Source of the DNA: Sphaerisporangium krabiense
GTDB lineage: Bacteria > Actinomycetota > Actinomycetes > Streptosporangiales > Streptosporangiaceae
Direction: 5' to 3'
NCBI RefSeq assembly: GCF_014200435.1
Contig: NZ_JACHBR010000001.1
Span: forward strand, 4,371,501-4,435,500
Length of the DNA stretch: 64,000 nt
Part shown: positions 49,143-57,310 of the stretch, piece after piece
Layout of the letters: each line of letters begins with the position of its first letter
Numbering within the stretch: the first letter of the stretch is position 1
Position numbers and translations under genes: made by a program
Notes under the pieces: model-generated
The model's database searches: none
What the model was told of the DNA's origin: nothing
The model's input: the letters and a program-made list of their open reading frames with translations, nothing else

Positions 49143-50312
49143 GTGCGCTTCGTCGACGAGTACCGCGACGCGGCCAAGGCCAGGGCCCTGGCCGCGAGGA
49201 TCGCGGCGCTGTGCGAGCCCGGCCGCCCGTACAAGTTCATGGAGGTCTGCGGCGGCCACACCCACACCATCTACAAGCACGGCCTGGAGGACCACCTGCC
49301 CCCCGCGGTCACGCTCGTCCACGGGCCGGGGTGCCCGGTGTGCGTGATCCCGATGGGCCGGGTGGACGACGCCGTCCACATCGCCGAGCAGCCCGGCGTG
49401 ATCATGACCACCTTCGGCGACATGATGCGCGTCCCCGGCGGGCGCGGCACCTTCCTGGAGGCCACCGCCCGCGGCGCGGACATCCGCATGGTGTACTCGC
49501 CGCTGGACGCGCTGAAGATCGCCCGCGAGAACCCGGACCGGCGGGTGGTGTTCCTCGCGATCGGCTTCGAGACCACGGCCCCGTCCACGGCCATGACGGT
49601 GCTGCGCGCGCGGGCCGAGGGTGTCACGAACTTCTCGGTCTTCTGCAACCACGTGATGATCATCCCGGCCATCAACGCCATCCTGGACTCGCCCGACCTG
49701 CGGTTGGACGGGTTCATCGGCCCCGGCCACGTCTCGGCGGTGATCGGCTGCCTGCCGTACCGCTTCATCGCGCGCGACCACGGCAAGCCGCTGGTCGTCG
49801 CGGGCTTCGAGCCCTTGGACGTGCTGCAGGCGGTGTACCAGAACCTCGTCCAGCTCGCCGAGGGGCGCGCGGAGGTCGAGAACCAGTACGCCAGGGTCGT
49901 GCCGTGGGAGGGCAACCTCAAGGCGCTGGCCGTGATCGACGAGGTGATGGAGGTGCGCCCCACCTTCGAGTGGCGCGGCCTCGGCTTCATCTCGGAGTCG
50001 GCGCTGCGGATGCGCGACGGGTACGCCGAGTTCGACGCCGAGCGGGTGTTCGGCGTCCCCGGCGTGCGGGTGGCCGACCCGCAGGCGTGCCAGTGCGGCG
50101 AGGTCCTGAAGGGCGTGCTCAAACCCTGGGAGTGCAAGGTATTCGGCACGGCCTGCACACCCGAGACGCCCATCGGCACGTGCATGGTGTCGTCGGAGGG
50201 GGCCTGCGCGGCCTACTACAACTTCGGCCGGTTCTCGCGCGACCGGGTGCGCGAGGCGACGCTGACCGGGACGGCGCCGACCGGGACGGCGGGGGACGGG
50301 GAGCGGCCGTGA
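49143..50312 (+). CDS. hypD: hydrogenase formation protein HypD
   Basis: A 389-residue iron-sulfur scaffold on which Fe(CN)2CO is built with HypC. Invariant parts are present: FMEVCGGHTHTIYKHG with the active Cys, HGPGCPVCVIP, TTFGDMMRVPG, GFETTAPSTA, FIGPGHVSAVIG, and the cluster ligands in CQCGEVLKGVLKPWECKVFGTACTPETPIGTCMVSSEGACAAYY. The GTG start follows hypC; the stop shares GTGA with hypE. Confidence 0.96.
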   Translation: MRFVDEYRDAAKARALAARIAALCEPGRPYKFMEVCGGHTHTIYKHGLEDHLPPAVTLVHGPGCPVCVIPMGRVDDAVHIAEQPGVIMTTFGDMMRVPGGRGTFLEATARGADIRMVYSPLDALKIARENPDRRVVFLAIGFETTAPSTAMTVLRARAEGVTNFSVFCNHVMIIPAINAILDSPDLRLDGFIGPGHVSAVIGCLPYRFIARDHGKPLVVAGFEPLDVLQAVYQNLVQLAEGRAEVENQYARVVPWEGNLKALAVIDEVMEVRPTFEWRGLGFISESALRMRDGYAEFDAERVFGVPGVRVADPQACQCGEVLKGVLKPWECKVFGTACTPETPIGTCMVSSEGACAAYYNFGRFSRDRVREATLTGTAPTGTAGDGERP

Positions 50313-51373
50313 GCGGCGAGGAGCAGGTGCTGGAGCGGATCGAGCGGGTACGCCGCCGCAAGCCCCGCGTGCGCGAGGAACTGGTCACGCTCGCGCACGG
50401 CGCCGGGGGCAAGGCCACCCGCACGCTCATCGAGGCCGTCTTCCTGGAGGCGTTCTCCAACCCGCTGCTGGCCCCGCTCGCCGACGGCGCGGTCGCCGAC
50501 GGGCTGGCGTTCACCACCGACTCCTACGTGGTGACCCCGCTGTTCTTCCCCGGCGGCGACATCGGGGACCTCGCGGTCAACGGGACCGTCAACGACCTCG
50601 CCATGTGCGGGGCCCGCCCGTCGTACCTGTCGGCGGCGTTCGTCCTGGAGGAGGGCTTCCCCGTCGAGGACCTGCGCCGCGTCACCGCCTCGATGGCGCG
50701 GGCCGCCCGGGACGCCGGCGTGCCGATCGTCACCGGCGACACCAAGGTCGTGCAGCGCGGCAAGGCGGACGGCTGCTACATCACCACGGCCGGGGTCGGC
50801 ACCGTGGACCCGGCGGTCCGGCTGCGCGCCTCCGCCGCGCGGCCCGGGGACGCGGTCATCGTGTCGGGGCCGATCGGCGAGCACGGCGTCACGGTCATGC
50901 TCGCCCGGGGCGAGCTGGACATCGAGGCCGACCTCGCCTCCGACACCGCCCCGCTGGCGGGCCTGGTCGCCTGCCTGCTGGACGCCTGCCGCCAGGGAGA
51001 GGTGCGCTGCCTGCGCGACCCCACGCGGGGCGGCGTGGCGACGGTGCTCAACGAGATCGCCGGGGCGTCCGAGGCCGCGGTCGTGCTCGACGAGGACGCC
51101 GTCCCGGTGCGTCCGGCGGTGCGCGGCGCCTGCGAGCTGCTCGGCATCGACCCGCTGTACGTGGCCTGCGAGGGACGCATGATCGCCGTCGTGGACCCGG
51201 GCGCCGCGCCCGCCGCGCTGGACGCGCTGCGCGCGCACCCGCTCGGCGCGGGCGCGGCCGTGATCGGGCGGATCGCGCAGGACCCGCCCGGCCTGGTGCT
51301 GCTCAGGACCTCCTTCGGAGGGACGCGGATCGTCGACGTGCTCGTGGGCGATCCTCTGCCCCGCATCTGCTGA
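50309..51373 (+). CDS. hypE: hydrogenase expression/formation protein HypE
   Basis: A 354-residue ATP-dependent dehydratase of the PurM fold that makes the thiocyanate group for cyanide ligands. The C-terminus is PRIC, whose terminal Cys carries the carbamoyl group delivered by HypF. Also seen are HGAGGKATRTLI, TTDSYVVTPLFFPGGDIG, NDLAMCGARP, GDTKVV and CLRDPTRGGVATVLNEI. hypF is absent from the window and must be elsewhere. The last 71 bp overlap the convergent glycosyltransferase gene, which ends the hydrogenase operon. Confidence 0.96.
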   Translation: MSGEEQVLERIERVRRRKPRVREELVTLAHGAGGKATRTLIEAVFLEAFSNPLLAPLADGAVADGLAFTTDSYVVTPLFFPGGDIGDLAVNGTVNDLAMCGARPSYLSAAFVLEEGFPVEDLRRVTASMARAARDAGVPIVTGDTKVVQRGKADGCYITTAGVGTVDPAVRLRASAARPGDAVIVSGPIGEHGVTVMLARGELDIEADLASDTAPLAGLVACLLDACRQGEVRCLRDPTRGGVATVLNEIAGASEAAVVLDEDAVPVRPAVRGACELLGIDPLYVACEGRMIAVVDPGAAPAALDALRAHPLGAGAAVIGRIAQDPPGLVLLRTSFGGTRIVDVLVGDPLPRIC

Positions 51374-52121
51374 ACACCCGGTCGCGGCGGGCCGGGCGCA
51401 GCAGGGTGCGCACCCGCGCGGCCAGCAGCCCGCCGGCCATGCCGGGGGCCATGAGGGCGATGAGCACGGCCGACGCCCACGGCAGCTCGCCGCCGCCGCC
51501 CTTCCACCGCACCGGGTGCCCGGCGACCCGGTACCCCCGCGCGGCCAGGGTGTGCAGGAGCTCGACGTCGAACGCCCATGACCGCCACGACGACCTGGCC
51601 AGCCCGGCCCGCGCGGCGGCGCGGGTCATGACCTTCAGCGGCGTCTGGGTGTCGCGCACGGGCATGCGCGGGAACAGCAGGCGCGTCAGGCGGATGAACC
51701 CGTTGGTCTTCGCCCGCCGCGTCGCGCTCCAGTCGTGCTGGTCGCGCTGCGCCACCAGGCAGTCGGCCTCGCCGTCCCGCACCCGGGCGACCATCGCGCG
51801 CATGTCGTCCGGCCCCGCCTCCCACCCGTGGTCGGCGTCGAGGTAGCAGACGACCCGGCCCCGCGCCTCGGCGAGGCCGTGCCGGACGGCGGCGGCCTTG
51901 GCCCCCGGCGCTTCGAGCAGCCGCACGCGGGCGTCCACGGTCAGCGCGTAGGAGCGTGTCGCGGCGGCGGCGGGGCCGGGCGTCGCCGGGTCGGTGACGA
52001 CGAGGATCTCCGAATCCGGCCAGGCGGCCCTGACGACGTCCAGGGTCGCGGTCATGCCGGTGTGGCCGCCGCGCACGGGGATGACGACCGACAGCTCAGG
52101 CTCGGGGGCGGGTGACGGCAT
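51303..52121 (-). CDS. family 2 glycosyltransferase
   Basis: A 272-residue GT-A-fold enzyme (LSVVIPVRGG; metal/nucleotide-binding YLDADHGWEAGPDD; RDTQTPLKVMTR; FDVELLHTLAARGYR, as in dolichol-phosphate-mannose-synthase-like enzymes). A hydrophobic stretch near the C-terminus (ASAVLIALMAPGMAGGLLAA) may associate with the membrane. It would transfer a sugar from a nucleotide or lipid carrier. It is the last gene of a minus-strand operon that begins with a sugar nucleotidyltransferase, so donor and transfer steps may be paired. Its 3' end overlaps hypE by 71 bp; a basic, low-complexity tail (RARRRSASLRRRS) lies in that overlap. Confidence 0.87.
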   Translation of the reverse strand: MPSPAPEPELSVVIPVRGGHTGMTATLDVVRAAWPDSEILVVTDPATPGPAAAATRSYALTVDARVRLLEAPGAKAAAVRHGLAEARGRVVCYLDADHGWEAGPDDMRAMVARVRDGEADCLVAQRDQHDWSATRRAKTNGFIRLTRLLFPRMPVRDTQTPLKVMTRAAARAGLARSSWRSWAFDVELLHTLAARGYRVAGHPVRWKGGGGELPWASAVLIALMAPGMAGGLLAARVRTLLRPARRDRVFSRCGAEDRPRARRRSASLRRRS

Positions 52122-53409
52122 CGACGCAGGTCTCCTTGTAGTTCGCCCAGGGCAGCAGACGGACGACGGGGCGTGCCACGCCGGTCGAGGCCAGCGAGGC
52201 CACGGTCAGCTCCAGGTTCGCGACGCCGTCCCGCCACAGCCGGGCGTCCAGCGGGGTGTTGGCGGGCAGCCAGGACGGGTCGGGCAGGCCGGGCGGGGCC
52301 GCCACCGGGCGGTCATGCGCCCACATGGGGATGCCGTGCCCGACGAGGTTCCCCGTCAGGTCGCCGTGCGGGCCGGGCACGACGAGGTAGGAGTGCGTGC
52401 GGTCGGCCCCCACCACGAGCGTCGGGCGCGCCTCGCCGTCCGGCCCGGTCAGGGGCTGGATGCCCCGCCCGGAGCGCAGCCTTCCCGGCCGGTGCTCGTA
52501 CCAGCCGTGGCCGGTGTGGCGGAGCAGCCGTGGCGCGGCGACGCGGCGCGGGCGGTGGCGCTCCAGGGCCGCCAGGATCTCCTCGGCGCACAGGTGCCGG
52601 GTCGCGTAGCCGTACAGGACGGCGGTGTCGGCGAACCGCAGGAACGTCTGGGACAGCGGGTCGCTCGCCGGCAGGCCGAACAGCTGGTGCTCTCCCACCA
52701 GGCCCGGCTCGACCAGGCGCAGGTCGAGGCAGCGCCCGGCCATGCGCCCGAACAGGTTCTCGTAGGCCCAGGCCCGGATCGCCGGCGCCCCGGTGTGCAC
52801 GACGACCACCAACTCCCCGTCCACCACACCGCTCATGTCGGGCATGTCGAGGGGCTGGGCGGTGTAGAAGGCCACGAAATGACCGGAGACCGACCCCGCG
52901 TGGTCGGCCAGGAGCCGGCGCAGGCCCGCGTCGAACAGGCCCGCGTCTCCGCGCAGCCCCGGCGGCTGCTCCGCCCCGGGGCCGGGGTCGTATCCGGTGG
53001 GGTCCGGCAGCGCGGTCAGGCCGCCGTCGAGGACCGCGTCGACGTCGACGTCCGGCGCGATCCTGCCGGGAGAGGTGACGCCGATGGCCGCTCTGACGTC
53101 GGCGAACACGTGCCTGGCGCGCTCCCGGCTCCAGCCCGCCGGGTCCACGCCGGTGGCGATCACGGCGAAGCCGCAGGCGATGTCGGTGACGGCGGTCGGG
53201 TAGACCATGGGGTCGTCGGCGGACGTGGTCACCGCGACCCCGGTCGGGACGCCGAGCGTCTTGGGCGCGACGTCCGCCCACACGTCCACCGCGGTGACCG
53301 TGGGCAGACCGGCCACCCGGTCGATCACCCGCCGCAGCGGCGAGGCGTCGAACCGCCCGGTGAGATACGCGTCGGCATGCACCACCACGGGCGCGGACAC
53401 CACGCTCAC
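52096..53409 (-). CDS. RtcB-like protein with altered active-site motifs
   Basis: A 437-residue protein that I place in the RtcB fold. AVTDIACGF (about 73-81) matches the VGxDIGCGM motif with the metal-binding Cys. VVVHTGAPAIRAW matches the HxGSRxLG motif, and HSYLVVPGPHGDLTGNLVGHG matches the strand and SHGAGR loop that carries the nucleotide-linked His in RtcB. Several positions differ (GHGIPM for SHGAGR; no clear MPDxHxG), so RNA ligase activity is uncertain. GTG 53409 is supported by GAGGG and shares GTGA with the upstream gene. It sits between a PEP-synthase-like protein and a glycosyltransferase, not with RNA-repair genes. Confidence 0.68.
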   Translation of the reverse strand: MSVVSAPVVVHADAYLTGRFDASPLRRVIDRVAGLPTVTAVDVWADVAPKTLGVPTGVAVTTSADDPMVYPTAVTDIACGFAVIATGVDPAGWSRERARHVFADVRAAIGVTSPGRIAPDVDVDAVLDGGLTALPDPTGYDPGPGAEQPPGLRGDAGLFDAGLRRLLADHAGSVSGHFVAFYTAQPLDMPDMSGVVDGELVVVVHTGAPAIRAWAYENLFGRMAGRCLDLRLVEPGLVGEHQLFGLPASDPLSQTFLRFADTAVLYGYATRHLCAEEILAALERHRPRRVAAPRLLRHTGHGWYEHRPGRLRSGRGIQPLTGPDGEARPTLVVGADRTHSYLVVPGPHGDLTGNLVGHGIPMWAHDRPVAAPPGLPDPSWLPANTPLDARLWRDGVANLELTVASLASTGVARPVVRLLPWANYKETCVDAVTRPRA

Positions 53410-55079
53410 CGGCCCTCCCCGGTCGAGCCGGGTGGCGAGGGCGGTCCGGGGGGCGGCGTGGACGATGGCGAGAGGATCAGCCGTTGCCGGGTCACGTGGG
53501 TCGTGGGGTCGCCCGCCCAGAGTTCGTGAGGGAGGGGGCGGGGGGCGGAGAGCCATCGCACGAGTCCGCCGCCGGCAAGGGGGCTCACCTGGGCCGTCTC
53601 TTCCGTGGGTTCGCCGTGCGGGAGCAGGACCCCCAGCACGCCCTGCCGGGTGAGCGCGCCGGGGTCGGCCAGGAGGGGGCGTGTGCGGTGGTCGACGGCC
53701 AGGACGCACGGCTCAGGGACGGCGGGCGGCCTGGAGACGACCCGCGGTCCCCGCGATGTGGGAGGCGGCCGGTGCGCGGGGGCCTCGGGCGGGAGCCCGC
53801 CGGGGTCGAGGAGGAGCAGGCCGCGGTCGCCGTCCACGGTGACGAGGTCGCCGTCCCTGACGACCTCGGGCGCCGTGAGCAGGCCGGTCACGCAGGGCTT
53901 GCCGAGTTCGCGGGCCACGATCGCGGTGTGGCACAGCAGGCCGGAGTCGGCGCACGCGATCGCGGCGGCCTTCACCAGCGCGGGCACGAGCTCGGGACGC
54001 GCGGGACCGCAGACCAGGACCCCGCCGTCCGGCATGCGCCCCGCGTCGCCCGCGTCCAGGATCACCGCCGCCGCCCCCGACGCGGCCCCCGGCGAGGCCG
54101 CCTCCCCGGCCAGCACCCGGCCACGGGAGGAGGGCTCTCCGGCAAGCGCCGGATCGCCGGAGGGCGGTGGGTCGTGAGGGAGCGGTGGGCTGCCTGGGGG
54201 CGATTCGGGGGTGGGAGCGGACGGAGCGGTGGCCGGGCGGGCTTGGAGGAGCCAGAGGCGGCCGTGGTGGTCGCGGGCCCATTCCACGTCCAGGGCGTCA
54301 TGCCGGAGGACGTGGGCGGCCTCGCGCCCGAGTTCGCGCACCGCGGTCACGCCGGGCGGGTCGAGGGCCGGAGCGCGGCCGGTCGCCGTGGACGGGCGCG
54401 CGTACACCAGGTGGTCATCGCTGAACACGAGCTTGGACCGGCCGCCGGCGGGCCAGGAGATCCACTCGCCGGGCGGCAGACCGGCCTCCTCGGGCGCGGC
54501 GGGCAGCGCGACGACGTACTTCTCCGCGATCCGCTCGCCCCGTCCGGTGTGGACGTCCGGCCGGACCTCTCCGTTCACCAGCAGGACGGCCAGCCCGAGC
54601 GTGGCCTCGATCCGCCAGTCCTCGCCCCAGCGGGTGAACAGCACCCCCGCGCTCCACGGCCGGATCGCCGGCTGCACGAGGACGGCCGTCCCCGTGGGCG
54701 GCGGCAGGCCGCGCGCGGCGGCGTACGCGGTCACGGCGGGCCCGGAGGCCGAGGCGCGCACCTCCGCGACGGCGCGCCCGAGCGCCGCCACGGCCGGCGC
54801 GGCGAAGCGCGAGGCGAACAGCCCGGCGAAGCTCGCGTGCTCGCCGTCCTCGGCCGGCGCCGAGGAACGCACCACCACGCCGTGCGGCGCCCGCGCCCGC
54901 GCCCACGCCGCGATCTCCCCGACCAGGGCGGCCGCCCGGCCCTCGGCGACGGCGGTGACCTCCTCGACGTCCAGGACGATCCCCGGCGGCACCGGCAGCC
55001 CGGCCCGGGCCAGGACGGCGAGCGCGACGGCCTTGCCCCCGTGGCGCGACGGGTCGCCGGCCTCGATCAACGCGCGCAC
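53406..55079 (-). CDS. PEP-synthase-like protein: ATP-grasp plus phosphohistidine domain, no PEP barrel
   Basis: A 557-residue protein. Residues 1-285 form the PPDK/PEP-synthase ATP-binding domain (HGGKAVALAVLARAGLPVPPG, VVRSSAPAEDGEHASFAGLF at 69-88, DVEWARD, LWLLQARP). Residues about 320-430 form the swivelling domain with the catalytic H384 in LLCHTAIVAREL (usual form SHAAIVAREL). The C-terminal 125 residues do not look like the PEP-binding barrel. It thus resembles rifampin-phosphotransferase-type enzymes that phosphorylate a small molecule through a His. GTG 55079 follows GAGGAGG. It overlaps the helical-protein gene by 13 bp; that protein may supply the substrate domain (inference). Confidence 0.85.
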   Translation of the reverse strand: MRALIEAGDPSRHGGKAVALAVLARAGLPVPPGIVLDVEEVTAVAEGRAAALVGEIAAWARARAPHGVVVRSSAPAEDGEHASFAGLFASRFAAPAVAALGRAVAEVRASASGPAVTAYAAARGLPPPTGTAVLVQPAIRPWSAGVLFTRWGEDWRIEATLGLAVLLVNGEVRPDVHTGRGERIAEKYVVALPAAPEEAGLPPGEWISWPAGGRSKLVFSDDHLVYARPSTATGRAPALDPPGVTAVRELGREAAHVLRHDALDVEWARDHHGRLWLLQARPATAPSAPTPESPPGSPPLPHDPPPSGDPALAGEPSSRGRVLAGEAASPGAASGAAAVILDAGDAGRMPDGGVLVCGPARPELVPALVKAAAIACADSGLLCHTAIVARELGKPCVTGLLTAPEVVRDGDLVTVDGDRGLLLLDPGGLPPEAPAHRPPPTSRGPRVVSRPPAVPEPCVLAVDHRTRPLLADPGALTRQGVLGVLLPHGEPTEETAQVSPLAGGGLVRWLSAPRPLPHELWAGDPTTHVTRQRLILSPSSTPPPGPPSPPGSTGEGR

Positions 55080-56050
55080 GCGACCTCCTCGAACGCGGCG
55101 GCGAACCCGTCCAGCGTGAGCGTGAACGCGTCCCAGCGGTGGGTCTCGGCGAGCAGGCGGAGCGCCCGCAGCAGGCGCTGCTGGGCGACCTTGCGGAACT
55201 CCTCCTCGTCGGCGGCCAGCTCGCACACCACGCCGATCGCCTGGGTGGTCTCGTGGGCGGCGCGGTCGCCCGCGCAGGCCAGCAGCGCCGCCGCGTACAG
55301 GTCGTCGCGCCGGGCGGACGCGCGGCGGTGGCTCTCGCGCAGCGCGGACACCTGCGCCGTCAGATGGTCCTCCCCGTCGCGGGCCAGGCGCTCCAGCAGG
55401 GCCGAGGCGTGGCGCGGGTCCTCCCATGGGGTCGCCGCGAGCCCTTGGCGCTGCAGGAAGCCGCCGCGCCTGGCGAAGGTCTCCGCGTCCGCGTCCGCGG
55501 CGCACTCCAGCAGCCAGGCGTGCACGTCCAGCAGGTGGGCGGGCTCGGCCGGGACCATCTGGGCGAGCAGGCAGGCGCGGGCCGCCGTCCTGTCGCCGAG
55601 CACCGCGCTCAGGTGGTCCTCCGCGCGCTCGCGGGGGAGCAGCCAGTTGAGGGTGTGGAACGCCATCACGGCGTCCGTCGCCGCCGCGAGGTCCCGCAGC
55701 GGGGGAGGCGGGGCGGCGCCCGCGAGGTGCTCCTCCAGGAGGGCGAGCCCGGCGGTGAGCACGCGCCGCGCGTCGTCGAACGCGGCCCGCGCGGCGAGGG
55801 CGCCGTCCAGGGTCAGCAGCCGGTCGCGCACCGCGGCGCAGAAGGGGTCGTAGCGTGCCGCGGGGACGTCGACCACGCCGGGGCGGCGGACGCGGCCGAG
55901 CGGCACGGGGTCGTCCAGCAGCACGCGGGGCGCGACGCGCAACCCCCTGCCGTACAGGTCGTACTCGACGAGCGCGCCGCGGCCGGCGGCGCCCTCCATC
56001 AGGTCGATCTCGTAGTCGCAGATCACCAGGTCGCGCCAGCGTATCTCCAT
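55067..56050 (-). CDS. helical protein of unknown function in the peptide/dikinase operon
   Basis: A 327-residue protein that I do not recognise. A short beta N-terminus (MEIRWRDLVICDYEIDL, ALVEYDLYGRGLRVAPR) precedes a long run of amphipathic helices (about 75-327) rich in Ala, Leu, Arg and Glu, with no membrane segment or catalytic signature. It overlaps the PEP-synthase-like gene and follows the small-peptide gene by 65 bp. The tight coupling suggests it forms a complex with the kinase-like protein or binds its substrate. Confidence 0.75.
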   Translation of the reverse strand: MEIRWRDLVICDYEIDLMEGAAGRGALVEYDLYGRGLRVAPRVLLDDPVPLGRVRRPGVVDVPAARYDPFCAAVRDRLLTLDGALAARAAFDDARRVLTAGLALLEEHLAGAAPPPPLRDLAAATDAVMAFHTLNWLLPRERAEDHLSAVLGDRTAARACLLAQMVPAEPAHLLDVHAWLLECAADADAETFARRGGFLQRQGLAATPWEDPRHASALLERLARDGEDHLTAQVSALRESHRRASARRDDLYAAALLACAGDRAAHETTQAIGVVCELAADEEEFRKVAQQRLLRALRLLAETHRWDAFTLTLDGFAAAFEEVACAR

Positions 56051-56115
56051 GAGGCCCTCCCGCTCGTGGACCTCCGGGGGCGGCGGAGCGCGGCCGCCCC
56101 CGGACGTCGCTCAGG

Positions 56116-56256
56116 TCATCCGTTCAGGTCGGTGGCCGGCTCGGAGACCTTGACGGGCGGGAGGGTGGGAGTGGTGTCGGGTCGCGTCTCGGCGGCACGC
56201 GCGAGCATCGCGACGAATCGGGCGAGCTTGGAGTCGGCGAGCATGACTTCCGCCAT
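56116..56256 (-). CDS. 46-residue peptide, possible RiPP-type precursor
   Basis: A small gene with a good ribosome-binding site (GGGAGA, 7 bp before ATG 56256). The product has an amphipathic helical first half (MAEVMLADSKLARFVAMLA) and a Pro/Thr-rich second half containing TRPDTTPTLPP and ending SEPATDLNG. It has no signal peptide or Cys. It lies 22 bp after the sugar-nucleotidyltransferase gene and 65 bp before the helical protein, in the middle of a compact operon. Leader-like helix plus different C-terminal region is the usual look of a precursor peptide, but no known maturase family is proved. It could instead be a small regulatory subunit. Confidence 0.68.
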   Translation of the reverse strand: MAEVMLADSKLARFVAMLARAAETRPDTTPTLPPVKVSEPATDLNG

Positions 56257-56278
56257 GGCGGACTCTCCCTTCGGGAGG

Positions 56279-56992
56279 TCACCAGCCCAGCCGGCTGACC
56301 TCCTCGGTTGCCTCGTTGACGTCCTTGATCGTGTCCACGCCCCGCCAGTAGCCGTTGATCTTGTAGGCGGCGAGCCGCTTGTCGACCGCGAGCTGCGGGA
56401 ACGTGGTGTCCTCGTGGTCGCCCTTCTCCGGCAGCAGCGGGATCACGTCCGGTTCGAAGACGTAGATGCCGCCGTTGATCCAGTACGGCAGGCGCGGCGA
56501 CTGGACGAACCCGACGATGCGGTCATGGTCGTCCAGGGTCGCGATGCCCCACGTGGTCCGGTACTGGGCGAGGGCGATGGTGGCCATCGCCGCGGCGGTG
56601 ACGTGCCGTTCCACCATCTCCTCCAGCGGGAAACGGGTGAGCACGTCGCCGTTGAGGGCCAGCCACCGGTGGCCGCGGCTCGGCAGGTGGTCCGCGGCAA
56701 ACCGCAGCGCCCCGCCCCGGCCGAGGGGTTCCGACTCGGCGGCCACCTCGATCTTCATCGGGTAGGAGTGGCCGCCGAGGTGGTCCTGGAGGACGTCGGC
56801 CCGGTAGCCGCACGACACCACCACATGCTCGATGCCTTGCGCGGCGAGCCAGTCCAGCTGCCAGTCCAAGATCGTCCGCTCGGCGACGGGGATCATCGCC
56901 TTCGGGCGGTCGTCGGTGTAGGGCCGCAGCCGGGTCGCCTGGCCACCGGCCAGGATGACGGCCTGTCGTACGGTGTTCGTGTCGGTAACCAT
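56279..56992 (-). CDS. sugar-1-phosphate nucleotidyltransferase
   Basis: A 237-residue NDP-sugar pyrophosphorylase (GT-A-like Rossmann fold). It has the signature LAGGQATRLRPYTDDRPKAMIPV (about 15-37), LGRGGALRFA, the metal-binding LNGDVL and WINGGIYVFEPDV. It lacks the left-handed beta-helix of bifunctional forms. It makes an activated sugar from a sugar phosphate and NTP. It is the first gene of a six-gene minus-strand operon that ends with a family 2 glycosyltransferase, which supports a glycosylated product. Confidence 0.92.
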   Translation of the reverse strand: MVTDTNTVRQAVILAGGQATRLRPYTDDRPKAMIPVAERTILDWQLDWLAAQGIEHVVVSCGYRADVLQDHLGGHSYPMKIEVAAESEPLGRGGALRFAADHLPSRGHRWLALNGDVLTRFPLEEMVERHVTAAAMATIALAQYRTTWGIATLDDHDRIVGFVQSPRLPYWINGGIYVFEPDVIPLLPEKGDHEDTTFPQLAVDKRLAAYKINGYWRGVDTIKDVNEATEEVSRLGW

Positions 56993-57310
56993 GGGCGAAC
57001 CTTAGCCCCGACCGGGGTGTGCTATCCGACGTGCCGTCGATCGCGGTCACCGTGCCCTCCGGCTCGGCCGCGGCCGTCACCGGCCCGGCGTTCCTGTGGT
57101 CACGTCCGCCCTCCGCGCGCCATGTCGGGAATGTGATCGAGCGACTACCTTGCGTAGCGGGGGTTCTGGACACATGATGCGCCCGCGACGCGGGTCTGGC
57201 AAGAAGTTCTTCGCCGGCCCCCGCCGGAGAGGCCCGCCGCGCGCCGCGGCCCGCCGTCGCGCATCCACGGGCGCGGGCCTGGGTAGGTCCACATATGCGA
57301 GGAATCCGCG
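56993..57310. other. divergent intergenic region
   Basis: About 320 bp between the sugar-nucleotidyltransferase operon and the next plus-strand gene. I see no gene or strong palindrome. Promoters for both directions are expected here. Confidence 0.4.
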
